Part shown: positions 1 through 7,565 of the stretch, one piece after another
Position numbering within the stretch: position 1 is the first letter of the stretch
How the letters are laid out: every line of letters begins with the position of its first letter
Source: JBBIND01 sp037444075
GTDB taxonomy: Bacteria > Acidobacteriota > Terriglobia > Bryobacterales > Bryobacteraceae
Length of the DNA: 64,000 nt
NCBI GenBank assembly: GCA_037444075.1
Contig: JBBIND010000009.1
Coordinates: 1 to 64,000, forward strand
Direction: 5' to 3'
Notes under the pieces: generated by a model
Seen by the model: only the letters and a program-made list of their open reading frames with translations
What the model was told of the DNA's origin: nothing
Databases searched by the model: none
Translations under genes and position numbers: made by a program

Positions 1-79
1 GGTCCATGGCGGCAATCCGCTCCCAATGACTGGACGCGGCAACAGGTTCAACGGCAACGGCTCGTTGCTTCTTATTCAT
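1..79 (-). CDS. start of an unidentified minus-strand gene, cut by the left edge
   Basis: A minus-strand ATG at 79-77 is preceded by a good ribosome-binding site (AAGGAACACC immediately upstream) and opens a frame that stays open to base 1. The 26 visible codons begin MNKKQRAVAVEP and end HWERIAAMD. This is too short to assign a family; the piece lacks an obvious signal peptide. It is divergent from the isomerase-like gene that starts at 417. The strong Shine-Dalgarno is the main support. Confidence 0.55.
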   Translation of the reverse strand, partial: MNKKQRAVAVEPVAASSHWERIAAMD

Positions 80-388
80 GGTGTTCCTTGTTCACGTAAC
101 TTACGGCTGTTCGAGGTTGACCGCGCCGCTGGCTCCGCGTGGCGGTGAATGCGAACTCGCGTGGCTGCGCCGTTCACCAGCAGGCTCTGATGGCGGGACA
201 GGGATGCACAGATAGAGATCCGGCTATGTGGCGGAGCAGCGCAGATGCTCCCCTCAAGCCCCCACCGAACGTCAACTCGTAAGACCGATTCCAGACTGCT
301 ACAGACAGCCATGATGCCTGCGCCCCATTCATTACGTCAAGTGGCAACGAGCGCCGGAAGGTCATCCTGTCAGCAGGCGAGACTTCTG

Positions 389-394
389 TACAAT
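389..394 (+). promoter_or_regulatory. probable -10 box TACAAT for the gene at 417
   Basis: TACAAT lies 22 bases before the chosen ATG, which leaves room for a short leader holding the GAAAGGAAAA ribosome-binding site. No good -35 is seen. The same hexamer occurs before the tRNA-Arg, the PD40 gene, the small coiled-coil gene at 59711 and hemQ, so it is likely the vegetative -10 form here. The rest of 80-388 shows no gene or repeat that I can recognise. Confidence 0.45.
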
Positions 395-416
395 GGACGG
401 TACCGAAAGGAAAACT

Positions 417-1307
417 ATGAACCGCCGCGACCTCCTGAAGACGATGCCGTCCCTGGCAGCACTGCACCTGGCGCCCTTGGGCTTGGCGCAGCAGCCTGGG
501 ATTGAGAAAAAGCCCCGGTTGAGAACCGCCATTTGCGCGTACTCGTTCAGGCGAGCGCTGCAAACCAAGAAGATGACCTACGACGATCTGGTCCGGCTGG
601 CGGTCGAGTTGGATACGGACGGATTGGACCTCACCGTGTACTGGTTCCCCAGCACGGAAGACAGCTTCCTGCTGCCTCTGCGGCGCCTGGCGTACCGGAA
701 CGCCGTGGAAATCTACAGCATCTCCATCCGAACAGACATGTGCCGGCCAACGCCGGAATTACGTGAAAAAGAAGTGGCTGAAGTGCGCAAGTGGGTGGAT
801 GTTGCCGACAAACTGGGGGCTGGTCATATACGCGTCTTCGGCGGCAACGTCCCCAAGGGCGAAAGCGAGGACGTGGCGGCCACGTGGGTGACGGAGATTC
901 TCAAGCGTGCCGGTGAGTATGCGGGCAGCAAGGGCGTGATTCTCGGACTGGAGAACCACGGCGGCATCACGGCGCGCGCCGAGCGCATCATCCAAATCGT
1001 CAAGGCAGTCGACTCTCCCTGGGTGGGCATCAACCTGGACACGGGCAATTTCCTCCAGGATGCCTATGGGCAGATCGAAATGTGCCTGCCTCTGACGGTG
1101 AACGCGCAATTCAAGACGGAGATACGCGACACCGAAGGCAAACGCGTCGATTCGGATTGGGATCGCATCATGCGCATGTTTGCCAAGGCGGCGTACAAGG
1201 GCTACCTGGCGCTCGAATATGAGGCCCAGGAAGACCCCGCCACCGCGGTGCCGCGTATGACCCGGCAACTAAACGAACTGGCGCGCAAATATTCGGTGGC
1301 AGGCTGA
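417..1307 (+). CDS. exported sugar phosphate isomerase/epimerase-like TIM-barrel protein
   Basis: The product (296 aa from the ATG at 417) begins with a Tat-like leader, MNRRDLLKTMPSLAALHLAPLGLAQ, so it probably acts outside the cytoplasm. The body looks like the xylose isomerase-like / AP-endonuclease-2 TIM-barrel family: an AICAYSFRR strand, GLDLTVYWFP, a GLENHGG strand and GINLDTGNFL, which carry the usual acidic and His metal ligands, and a final ALEYEAQED strand. An ATG at 393 is in frame, but 417 has GAAAGGAAAA just upstream and places the twin-arginine at residues 3-4, so 417 is preferred. Such exported isomerase-like proteins are numerous in Acidobacteria and Planctomycetes; the substrate cannot be told from sequence. 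It converges with the gene at 1323-1919. Confidence 0.8.
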   Translation: MNRRDLLKTMPSLAALHLAPLGLAQQPGIEKKPRLRTAICAYSFRRALQTKKMTYDDLVRLAVELDTDGLDLTVYWFPSTEDSFLLPLRRLAYRNAVEIYSISIRTDMCRPTPELREKEVAEVRKWVDVADKLGAGHIRVFGGNVPKGESEDVAATWVTEILKRAGEYAGSKGVILGLENHGGITARAERIIQIVKAVDSPWVGINLDTGNFLQDAYGQIEMCLPLTVNAQFKTEIRDTEGKRVDSDWDRIMRMFAKAAYKGYLALEYEAQEDPATAVPRMTRQLNELARKYSVAG

Positions 1308-1322
1308 GCCGCCTCAACGAGG

Positions 1323-1919
1323 CTACCGGCCGAAAACCCGCTTTCTCACGTCCGGCCAGAATTCGCGCAACAGGTTGGCGCCCATGTTTGCGCCCACCTG
1401 GATGCCCACGGACTGCGCCGTGTGTTTCCACGTGCTCTGGCTGGGCGGCAGCCAGGCTGTCGCGGTCAAAGATCCCGCGGCCATGCCCGCAAACCGGCCT
1501 ACGGCGAACGTGCGGCCCCCATTCTCCGTGCGGGCGACCCAACTGGAGGCGAGCGCGTGTCCTGTGCGTGGCCATAGCCCCCGCGCCGTGGATGGATGAT
1601 AACGGGGGTCATGCTTGAGCAGGCTGACGAGGCCGAGTTCGGCGGAGTTGCGGACACCCGTATGGGCCATCCTGGCGGCGAGACGCTGAGAGTAGCCTCT
1701 GGCATTCTGTTCCCACTCATCGGGCAGGTCTCGAACTGTGTCGACACCGGCGAAGAACGCTGAGGGCAGTATGCTGCTAGGCCCGAAGGTACTTGAGACG
1801 TACCACTGGTTGCGATCGGCTTGAGTGGCGGGCGGAGGTGACTGCGCGCGCGCCGACACGCAAGCAGCGGTCAACAGGGAAATTGCCAGGGTTTGGCCGG
1901 AACGCCCCACGGCCACCAT
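1323..1919 (-). CDS. small secreted protein of unknown function
   Basis: 198 aa from the ATG at 1919-1917. The N-terminus (MVAVGRSGQTLAISLLTAACVSARAQ) is a plausible signal peptide ending in ARA-Q. The mature part has conserved-looking blocks rather than low complexity: WYVSSTFGPSSILPSAFFAG, the segment around SLLKHDPRYHPS, and a small-residue-rich C-terminal region with repeated G-x-x-A-G and GANMGANL that could form amphipathic or membrane-embedded helices. I associate this pattern with uncharacterised acidobacterial secreted proteins but cannot name a domain. The frame is open far upstream (to 2537), but that extension overlaps the start of the plus-strand aldo/keto reductase and does not look like protein. 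It is convergent with the isomerase-like gene; a short GCCTC-aac-GAGGC hairpin (1311-1323) sits between the two ends. Confidence 0.65.
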   Translation of the reverse strand: MVAVGRSGQTLAISLLTAACVSARAQSPPPATQADRNQWYVSSTFGPSSILPSAFFAGVDTVRDLPDEWEQNARGYSQRLAARMAHTGVRNSAELGLVSLLKHDPRYHPSTARGLWPRTGHALASSWVARTENGGRTFAVGRFAGMAAGSLTATAWLPPSQSTWKHTAQSVGIQVGANMGANLLREFWPDVRKRVFGR

Positions 1920-2009
1920 GTTAGCCCACCCTCCGCCGGCCCGCGCGGCGGATCCGTCACCTCGCTGCCGGGAATGGTGGATGACTGTTTGATCAACGAG
2001 AGCGGTGCT

Positions 2010-2040
2010 TTGAGTCTGCTGCAGGGGCGCGGTGTATATT
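2010..2040 (+). promoter_or_regulatory. possible promoter of the aldo/keto reductase gene
   Basis: TTGAGT at 2010-2015 and TATATT at 2035-2040 are separated by 19 bases, slightly long for a sigma-70-type promoter. The GTG start follows 35 bases after the -10. Weak evidence, from hexamer likeness only. Confidence 0.3.
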
Positions 2041-2075
2041 GAGACTGTCTGGAAATCCCGGCCAGGAGGCGTTTC

Positions 2076-3020
2076 GTGAAACAAGGACGTGACCGAAGAG
2101 CCATTCTGAAAGGCAGCTTGGCCGCCGCAACAGGGCTGGGTCTGGCCGCCGCAGAGGGTACTTTCGCCAACACAGCTGCCGCAGCTGCCGAACCGTCCGT
2201 TAATCTCATCCCCAGAAGACCTCTCGGGAAAACCGGCCACCAGGTGACTATTTACGGCTTGGGCGGTTTGTATACCTTGGCGAGACACGACCGCCACGAC
2301 CAGGCGGTTGAAATCGTCAATCGTGCGCTTGACTTGGGCATCAACTACATCGACACGGCGGCTTTCTACGGAGATGGCGCCAGTGAACTGAACATCGGCA
2401 CGGTAATGCGCAAACGCCGCAACGAGGTGTTCCTGGCCACGAAAAGCCACAATTACACATACGACGGCACCATGGCGCTGATCGAACAAAGTTTGCGGCG
2501 TTTGCAGACCGACCACATCGACTTGTATCAGCACCATTTCGTTGGGAAATTAGGCACGCTCGAACAACTTCGGCAGAAGAACGGCGCTCGTCAAGCCCTC
2601 GAACGGCTCCGTGACAAGGGCGTGATCCGCTACGTCGGCGTGACGGGACACTCGTCCCGGGTGCTTGCTGATGCCCTCCACGACTATCCGTACGACTGCG
2701 CCCTGATCACCCTCAATGCTGCCCGGGACGTCATGGACGATCCTGAAGACCTGGACCGGTTCTTCCGTCTGGCCCAAGAAAAACAGGTCGGTGTGATCGC
2801 CATGAAGTTAGTCAGCCGCGGCGCGCTGGTTCAGCGGGGCCTTGCCGTCCGGCACTTGCTGCACTATGCCTTGAGCTACCCGGTGTCGACTGCGGTTGTG
2901 GGCATTACGGATATTTCTCATCTCGAAGAAAACGTCCGCCTGGCCAGAGCCTTCACACCGCTCAGCGAGAAGGAGATGGCCGAAATCCGGGCGGCTGCCC
3001 GGGCGGCATCCAGCTCGTGA
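2076..3020 (+). CDS. Tat-exported aldo/keto reductase
   Basis: 314 aa. The GTG start at 2076 has a strong ribosome-binding site (CAGGAGG at 2063-2069). Residues 1-45 hold a Tat-type leader (RRAILKGSLAAATGLGLAAA). The body is an aldo/keto reductase of the YghZ/AKR-like kind: PLGKTGHQVTIYGLGG, the Asp in NYIDTAAFYGDG with the catalytic Tyr close by, the Lys in FLATKSHN and the His in DLYQHHF make the usual tetrad; TAVVGITDISHLEENV is the cofactor-binding C-terminal segment. It would reduce or oxidise a sugar-like carbonyl with a nicotinamide cofactor, presumably folded before export. Such proteins often pair with exported isomerase-like proteins in Acidobacteria. Its 3' end forms the beginning of the imperfect direct repeat that flanks hicAB. 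Confidence 0.85.
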   Translation: MKQGRDRRAILKGSLAAATGLGLAAAEGTFANTAAAAAEPSVNLIPRRPLGKTGHQVTIYGLGGLYTLARHDRHDQAVEIVNRALDLGINYIDTAAFYGDGASELNIGTVMRKRRNEVFLATKSHNYTYDGTMALIEQSLRRLQTDHIDLYQHHFVGKLGTLEQLRQKNGARQALERLRDKGVIRYVGVTGHSSRVLADALHDYPYDCALITLNAARDVMDDPEDLDRFFRLAQEKQVGVIAMKLVSRGALVQRGLAVRHLLHYALSYPVSTAVVGITDISHLEENVRLARAFTPLSEKEMAEIRAAARAASSS

Positions 3021-3117
3021 AACAGCTGGTGACACGGATGAATCCGAACCAGGTGCTCACAGTATGAAAACCATCATCGAGCCTTTCCGCATCACGATTG
3101 TGGAACCGCTCCGCCAC
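3008..3117 (+). repeat. left copy of an imperfect ~110-bp direct repeat flanking hicAB
   Basis: This stretch runs from the last codons of the aldo/keto reductase through a spacer and the first 18 codons of a tryptophanase-like reading frame. It aligns without gaps to 3691-3800. By eye the 47 bases up to and including the ATG match at about 35 positions, and the 54 bases from the ATG match at nearly 50. After base 3117 the two copies have nothing in common. The conserved part contains a ribosome-binding region and the start of tnaA. Confidence 0.75.
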
Positions 3118-3156
3118 GCGCCCCAGGAACATTTGCGCCCAGGGATTGCCGGCTAA
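3064..3156 (+). pseudogene. 5' stub of a second tryptophanase gene
   Basis: A 30-codon frame begins MKTIIEPFRI-T-IVEPLRH, almost the same as the first 18 residues of the intact tryptophanase at 3747 (MKTIIEPFRI-K-TVEPLRH). It then changes to unrelated sequence (APQEHLRPGIAG) and stops. This is best read as the surviving 5' end of a duplicated tnaA copy whose remainder was lost when the hicAB-bearing DNA arrived. A functional leader peptide is a less likely alternative, since the conserved part is homologous protein sequence rather than a Trp-rich leader. Confidence 0.65.
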
Positions 3157-3244
3157 TGCGGGCATGCGTCCAACCGCCCGGGAATAGGGCGGCGGGTGAT
3201 GCCCCCGGCCGTTAGTCTATTGGTTATGCGAAGCTGAGGACAGC

Positions 3245-3433
3245 TTGAAGGTCAGGGAACTTATTCGTATGCTGGAGCAAAACGGGTGGCGACTGGCGCG
3301 AACTCGAGGGAGCCATCGACAGTTCAAGCACCCGACGAAACCTGAAACACTGACGGTAGCAGGGAAGCTAAGCGTTGATGTCCCGCCGGGAACGCTCAAC
3401 GCCATTTTGAAGCAGGCTGGCCTGAAGGATTGA
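3245..3433 (+). CDS. hicA: HicA family mRNA interferase toxin
   Basis: 62 aa, the usual length of HicA. The dsRBD-like fold signature is complete: KVRELIRMLEQNGWRLART, then GSHRQFKHP with the conserved catalytic His24, then a TVAGKLSVDVPPGT-NAILKQAGL tail. HicA toxins cleave mRNA at the ribosome. The start is TTG at 3245, chosen because family members begin exactly with this K-V-R-E-L segment; the next ATG (codon 10) would remove the first helix. The stop overlaps the first possible hicB codons, which indicates a coupled toxin-first operon. It sits between the two direct-repeat copies, consistent with acquisition by transfer. Confidence 0.9.
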   Translation: MKVRELIRMLEQNGWRLARTRGSHRQFKHPTKPETLTVAGKLSVDVPPGTLNAILKQAGLKD

Positions 3434-3444
3434 GGTTAGGCGCG

Positions 3445-3660
3445 ATGCGATACATGGTAGTAGTCGAGCGCGGAGAGAAGAGTTGGGGAGCCCACGTCCC
3501 GGATCTGCCTGGCTGCGTCGCCGCAGGAAGCACCAGAGAAGAAGTGCTGCGGCTGATCCGTGAGGCCATGGATTACCACATCGAGGGCCTCAGGAAGGAC
3601 GGTGTCCCCGTCCCCGAGCCAAGCTCGGAAAGCGAGTTCGTGGAAGTCACGGCAGCCTAA
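3445..3660 (+). CDS. hicB: HicB family antitoxin
   Basis: 71 aa starting at the ATG at 3445 (MRYMVVVERG), 11 bases after the hicA stop. A TTG at 3430 is in frame but the ATG matches where the family begins. The product is the short HicB form: a partially degraded RNase-H-like fold with SWGAHVPDLPGCVAAGST followed by an EEVLRLIREAMDYHIEGL helix and a VPVPEPSSESEFVEV tail. There is no visible C-terminal helix-turn-helix or ribbon-helix-helix domain, so autoregulation would need some other contact. It would neutralise the HicA encoded just upstream. Confidence 0.9.
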   Translation: MRYMVVVERGEKSWGAHVPDLPGCVAAGSTREEVLRLIREAMDYHIEGLRKDGVPVPEPSSESEFVEVTAA

Positions 3661-3690
3661 CCGGCCGCTGGAAGCGACCGCCCAGGCGTG

Positions 3691-3800
3691 ATCCAACCAG
3701 TTAAACAGCTAGTAATCTGGATAATTCCGGACAAGCGGCTCACAATATGAAGACCATCATCGAGCCTTTCCGAATCAAGACCGTGGAACCGCTCCGCCAC
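3691..3800 (+). repeat. right copy of the imperfect ~110-bp direct repeat
   Basis: Partner of 3008-3117. It contains the intergenic region and first 18 codons of the intact tryptophanase gene, and upstream of them a stretch that still resembles the end of the aldo/keto reductase gene (ATCCA, a gap of mismatches, then AAACAGCT). The non-coding part has diverged more than the coding part, as expected if the copies are old and one coding copy stayed under selection. Confidence 0.7.
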
Positions 3801-5093
3801 ACCACGGTTTCCGAGCGCGAGCGCCTGCTGGAGGAAGCAGGCTACAACTTATTCCTCATACGCGCCTCGGACATCCTCATCGACCTGTTGACGGATTCGG
3901 GCACCAGCGCCATGTCCACCGCGCAATGGGCCGCCATGATGCGCGGCGATGAGTCCTATGCCGGCAGCGATAGCTTCTACCGCTTTGAGAGTGCTGTGCG
4001 CGAACTCACCGGATTCCGCCACGTGATCCCTACTCATCAGGGCCGCGCGGCGGAGCGCATCCTGTTCAGCATCCTCTGCCGCCCGGGACACGTGGTGCCG
4101 AACAACACGCACTTTGACACCACGCGCGCCAACATCGAGTATGCCGGCGCCGACGCCGTGGACCTGCCTGTGCCCGAAGCCGCCGACACACAGGCGCGCC
4201 TGCCGTTCAAGGGCAACATGGACGTCGCCGCCCTGGAGCGCTTGCTGGCCGAACACGGCGCCGGCCGCGTCCCGCTCATCATGCTGACGGTGACCAACAA
4301 CTCGGGCGGTGGCCTCGCCGTTTCGATGGAGAACATCAAGGCGGTCAGGCAACTCGCCAGCCAATACGGCATCCCTTTCTACCTGGATGCCTGCCGCTTT
4401 GCCGAAAACGCTTACTTCATCCAGCAGAATGAGACCGGTTACAGCGGCCGTTCGCCCAGAAGCATAGCCCAGGAGATGTTCTCGCTGGCCGACGGCTGCA
4501 CCTTCTCGGCCAAGAAGGACGCATTCGCCAACATCGGCGGTTTTCTGTGTACGAATAACGACGCTCTGGCGGAGCAGGAAACGAATCTGCTCATTCTCAC
4601 GGAAGGCTATCCGACCTACGGCGGGCTGGCAGGACGAGACCTGGAGGCCATCGCAGTGGGCCTGGAGGAGGTGCTGGAGCCAGACTACCTGCGTTACCGG
4701 CTGGCATCGGTCAACTATTTGGGCCGTCACATAGCGGACCAGGGTGTGCCTATCGTGGAGCCGCCGGGCGGGCACGCGGTCTATATTGATGCCGGCCGCA
4801 TGCTGCCGCACATCCCACGCGATCAGTTTCCCGCGCAAGCTCTGGCCATCGGGTTGTACCGCCACGCCGGTATCCGGTCCGTGGAAGTAGGGTCGGTGAT
4901 GTTCGGGGAGGTTGCCCGGCACGAGCTGTTACGGCTCGCGGTGCCGCGGCGCGTCTACACGCAAAGCCATATCGACTACGTGGTTGAGGCGATTCTGGAA
5001 GTCCACGAGCGGCGGAGCGCCTTGCGTGGAGTGCGCATCACGCAGGAGCCGAATTTCCTGAGGCACTTCACCTGCCGGTTCGAGCCGCTCTAG
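3747..5093 (+). CDS. tnaA: tryptophanase (beta-eliminating PLP lyase)
   Basis: 448 aa, near the length of E. coli TnaA and tyrosine phenol-lyase. The family signature is clear: EPFRIKTVEPL at the start, DLLTDSGTSAMS, MMRGDESYAGS, IPTHQGRAAE, and the PLP-binding SAKKDA with the Schiff-base lysine at about Lys257. EGYPTYGGLAGRD and GGHAVYIDA follow. The two sister enzymes differ at the residue where tyrosine phenol-lyase has Arg381, which contacts the phenol oxygen; here the segment reads GIRSVEVGS with Val at 381, as in tryptophanases (Ile). Tryptophan cleavage to indole, pyruvate and ammonia is therefore the better call, though several segments (QWAAMMRGDE, NIGGFLC) are closer to tyrosine phenol-lyase. 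A truncated copy of its 5' end lies 680 bases upstream, beyond hicAB. No TnaC-like leader is seen. Confidence 0.85.
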   Translation: MKTIIEPFRIKTVEPLRHTTVSERERLLEEAGYNLFLIRASDILIDLLTDSGTSAMSTAQWAAMMRGDESYAGSDSFYRFESAVRELTGFRHVIPTHQGRAAERILFSILCRPGHVVPNNTHFDTTRANIEYAGADAVDLPVPEAADTQARLPFKGNMDVAALERLLAEHGAGRVPLIMLTVTNNSGGGLAVSMENIKAVRQLASQYGIPFYLDACRFAENAYFIQQNETGYSGRSPRSIAQEMFSLADGCTFSAKKDAFANIGGFLCTNNDALAEQETNLLILTEGYPTYGGLAGRDLEAIAVGLEEVLEPDYLRYRLASVNYLGRHIADQGVPIVEPPGGHAVYIDAGRMLPHIPRDQFPAQALAIGLYRHAGIRSVEVGSVMFGEVARHELLRLAVPRRVYTQSHIDYVVEAILEVHERRSALRGVRITQEPNFLRHFTCRFEPL

Positions 5094-5171
5094 CTGCGCC
5101 GCGCAAACGGCAACGCCTGTAACGGGATTCCGGTTTTCATGTCATCTTGGAGCAGGAAGGAGATTCTACGC

Positions 5172-7562
5172 ATGGCTCAACGGCTTTGGCTGGCGCTGGG
5201 TGCAATCATATTGGCCACCCTGGCGGCCGCTCCGGCTCACGGACAGGAACCCTCACCTGGAACGCTCTCCTTGTGGTACTCGCAGCCGGCCAGGGAATGG
5301 GTGGAAGCCTTGCCGGTTGGCAACGGGCGGCTTGGCGCCATGGTCTTTGGCGATCCCGGCTTCGAACGCCTGCAATTGAACGAGGACACTGTCTGGCAGG
5401 GTGAACCCCGGAGTTACGCGCGCGCCGGTGCTCACCAGTACCTGGAAGTCATCCGGCGGATGCTCTGGGAGGGACGCCAGAAGGAAGCGGAAGCTCTGGC
5501 CATGAAGGAGTTCATGAGCGTGCCTCTGCGCCAGCTGCCCTACCAAGCCATGGCGGACTTGATGCTGAGTTTCCCCGGGATGGAGATCGACGCTGCGCGC
5601 AAGTACCGGCGCGAGCTCGATCTCGATACGGGCGTCGCGTCCGTGGAGTTTGAAAGCCTCGGCGTCAAGTACCGGCGCGAGGTTTTGGCCAGCCACCCCG
5701 ACCAGGCCATTGCCGTGCGCCTCACCGCCAGCGAGCCCGGGAAACTGAACCTCAGCGCAACGTTCCGGGCGGCGCACCCCGGCAGCCGCGGCGAGGTACT
5801 CGGACAGAACGAGCTCGTGTTGACCGGGCGCGTTCCGAATGGCGCCATACGCTATGAAGTCCGGATGACGGCCCAAATCGATGGCGGCTCCTTGCAGGCG
5901 ACGCCGGCGAGCATCGAGATTGCCAACGCGAACGCGGTGACGCTCTACGTCGTCGCTGCCACCAATTTCGTCAATTACAAAGATGTCTCCGCCGACCCGC
6001 GCGCAAGGAACACGGCGCGCATGGCGCCCGTGAAGGTGAAGCGTTATGAAGACGTCCGGGCCGCCAGCATAGCCGATCACCGGGCGTTGTTTCGGAGGGT
6101 GAGTCTGGATCTGGGAACCACGGAAGCCGCCCAATTGCCGACCGACGTGCGCATACGGCGATTCGCCGAGGGCAACGACCCGCACCTGGTAACGCTGGTG
6201 TTTCAGTACGGGCGATACCTGCTGATGGCCTCCAGCCGTCCCGGCACCCAGCCGGCTAACCTCCAAGGCATCTGGAATCATCTCAACAACCCGGCCTGGG
6301 ATAGCAAGTACACCATCAATATCAACACGGAGATGAACTATTGGCCGGCGGAACCGGGTGCCCTCAGCGAGTGTCACTTTGCGTTGTTTGAGGCTCTCAA
6401 AGAAGTCGCTGCCTCGGGAGCCATCACGGCCAAGGAGTACTACAACGCGCCCGGCTGGGTGGTGCATCACAATTTCGACTTGTGGCGGGGCACGGCCCCT
6501 ATCAACGCATCGAACCACGGCATCTGGCTGACGGGCGGGGCGTGGCTGTCCCAGCACCTTTGGGAACACTACCTGTTCGGCGGAGACCGGCGTTTCCTCG
6601 AGCAGACCGCCTATCCCCTCATGAAAGGCGCGGCGGAGTTCTTCGCCGCCGTGCTTGTCAAGGATCCACAAAGGGGCTGGCTGATTTCAGGGCCAAGCAA
6701 CTCGCCTGAAATCGGCGGGCTCGTGATGGGCCCCACGATGGATCACCAGATTGTGCGCGAGCTGTTCGCCAACGTGATCGCGGCCGGGGAGATCCTGGGC
6801 GTGGACGCGGACCTGCGCAAGAGGCTGGCGGATTTGCGCGAGCGCATCGCGCCGAATCAGGTGGGCCGCTACGGGCAATTGCAGGAGTGGCTGGAAGACA
6901 AGGACGACCCCAAGAACACACACCGCCATGTGTCTCATTTGTGGGGGCTGCACCCTGGAAGCGAAATCACACCGTACGGCACGCCGGACCTGTTCAAAGC
7001 GGCCATGAAGTCGCTCGAATTCCGCGGCGATGCCGGAACCGGGTGGTCCATGGCGTGGAAGGTGAACTTCTGGGCGCGTTTCCTGAACGGGGACCACGCT
7101 TACAAGATCCTCCAGAATCTGTTCCGGCTGGTCACTAACGAGAGCCAGCGCTCCGGCCAGTGGTCGGGCGGAGGGCTGTATCCGAACCTCTTCGATGCTC
7201 ATCCGCCGTTTCAGATCGATGGGAATTTCGGGGCTACGGCCGGCATCGCCGAGATGCTGCTGCAGAGCCATGACCCCTACAGGACGCCCACGGGCCCGAG
7301 CGACGTGCAGGCGGGTCGTGCAGGCTTCCTGCACCTGTTGCCGGCGCTGCCCTCCGTTTGGCCGGAAGGCAGAGTTACGGGATTGCGGGCGCGGGGAGGC
7401 TTTGACGTTGACCTTTCCTGGAAAGCCGGCAAACTGGTGGAGGCCCGTGTCACTTCGCGGTTGGGCAAACCTCTAAAGGTGCGCTACGCCGGGCAGGAAA
7501 AGGAACTCAAGACGGAAGCCGGCCGCGTTTACCGCATCAACTCCGGTCTCGAGATTCAATAA
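5172..7562 (+). CDS. secreted GH95 family alpha-L-fucosidase
   Basis: 796 aa from the ATG at 5172, the usual length for GH95. GGAAGGAG at 5155-5162 decides this start over the ATG at 5139. Residues 1-25 are a signal peptide ending AHGQ. The N-terminal beta-sandwich starts LSLWYSQPAREWVEALPVGN and GRLGAMVFG; the (alpha/alpha)6 barrel carries the residues matching the catalytic set known from the bifidobacterial AfcA enzyme: NINTEMNYW (Asn383, Asn385), GPSNSPE (general acid about Glu513) and QIDGNFG (about Asp683). GH95 enzymes invert alpha-1,2-linked fucose (some members act on L-galactose). The gene follows tryptophanase by 78 bases without an evident link. It fits the polysaccharide-degrading profile of the window together with the GH106-like gene at the right edge and the TonB receptor. 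Confidence 0.9.
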   Translation: MAQRLWLALGAIILATLAAAPAHGQEPSPGTLSLWYSQPAREWVEALPVGNGRLGAMVFGDPGFERLQLNEDTVWQGEPRSYARAGAHQYLEVIRRMLWEGRQKEAEALAMKEFMSVPLRQLPYQAMADLMLSFPGMEIDAARKYRRELDLDTGVASVEFESLGVKYRREVLASHPDQAIAVRLTASEPGKLNLSATFRAAHPGSRGEVLGQNELVLTGRVPNGAIRYEVRMTAQIDGGSLQATPASIEIANANAVTLYVVAATNFVNYKDVSADPRARNTARMAPVKVKRYEDVRAASIADHRALFRRVSLDLGTTEAAQLPTDVRIRRFAEGNDPHLVTLVFQYGRYLLMASSRPGTQPANLQGIWNHLNNPAWDSKYTININTEMNYWPAEPGALSECHFALFEALKEVAASGAITAKEYYNAPGWVVHHNFDLWRGTAPINASNHGIWLTGGAWLSQHLWEHYLFGGDRRFLEQTAYPLMKGAAEFFAAVLVKDPQRGWLISGPSNSPEIGGLVMGPTMDHQIVRELFANVIAAGEILGVDADLRKRLADLRERIAPNQVGRYGQLQEWLEDKDDPKNTHRHVSHLWGLHPGSEITPYGTPDLFKAAMKSLEFRGDAGTGWSMAWKVNFWARFLNGDHAYKILQNLFRLVTNESQRSGQWSGGGLYPNLFDAHPPFQIDGNFGATAGIAEMLLQSHDPYRTPTGPSDVQAGRAGFLHLLPALPSVWPEGRVTGLRARGGFDVDLSWKAGKLVEARVTSRLGKPLKVRYAGQEKELKTEAGRVYRINSGLEIQ

Positions 7563-7565
7563 GCC

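Noticed and set aside
1920..2537. Upstream extension of the secreted protein gene at 1323-1919 on the minus strand
   Set aside because: It overlaps the start of the aldo/keto reductase on the other strand and shows no protein-like conservation; the signal peptide begins at 1919.
3064..3156. Regulatory leader peptide for hicAB or tnaA
   Set aside because: The conserved residues are the true N-terminus of tryptophanase, not a Trp-rich attenuator peptide; the stub explanation is simpler.
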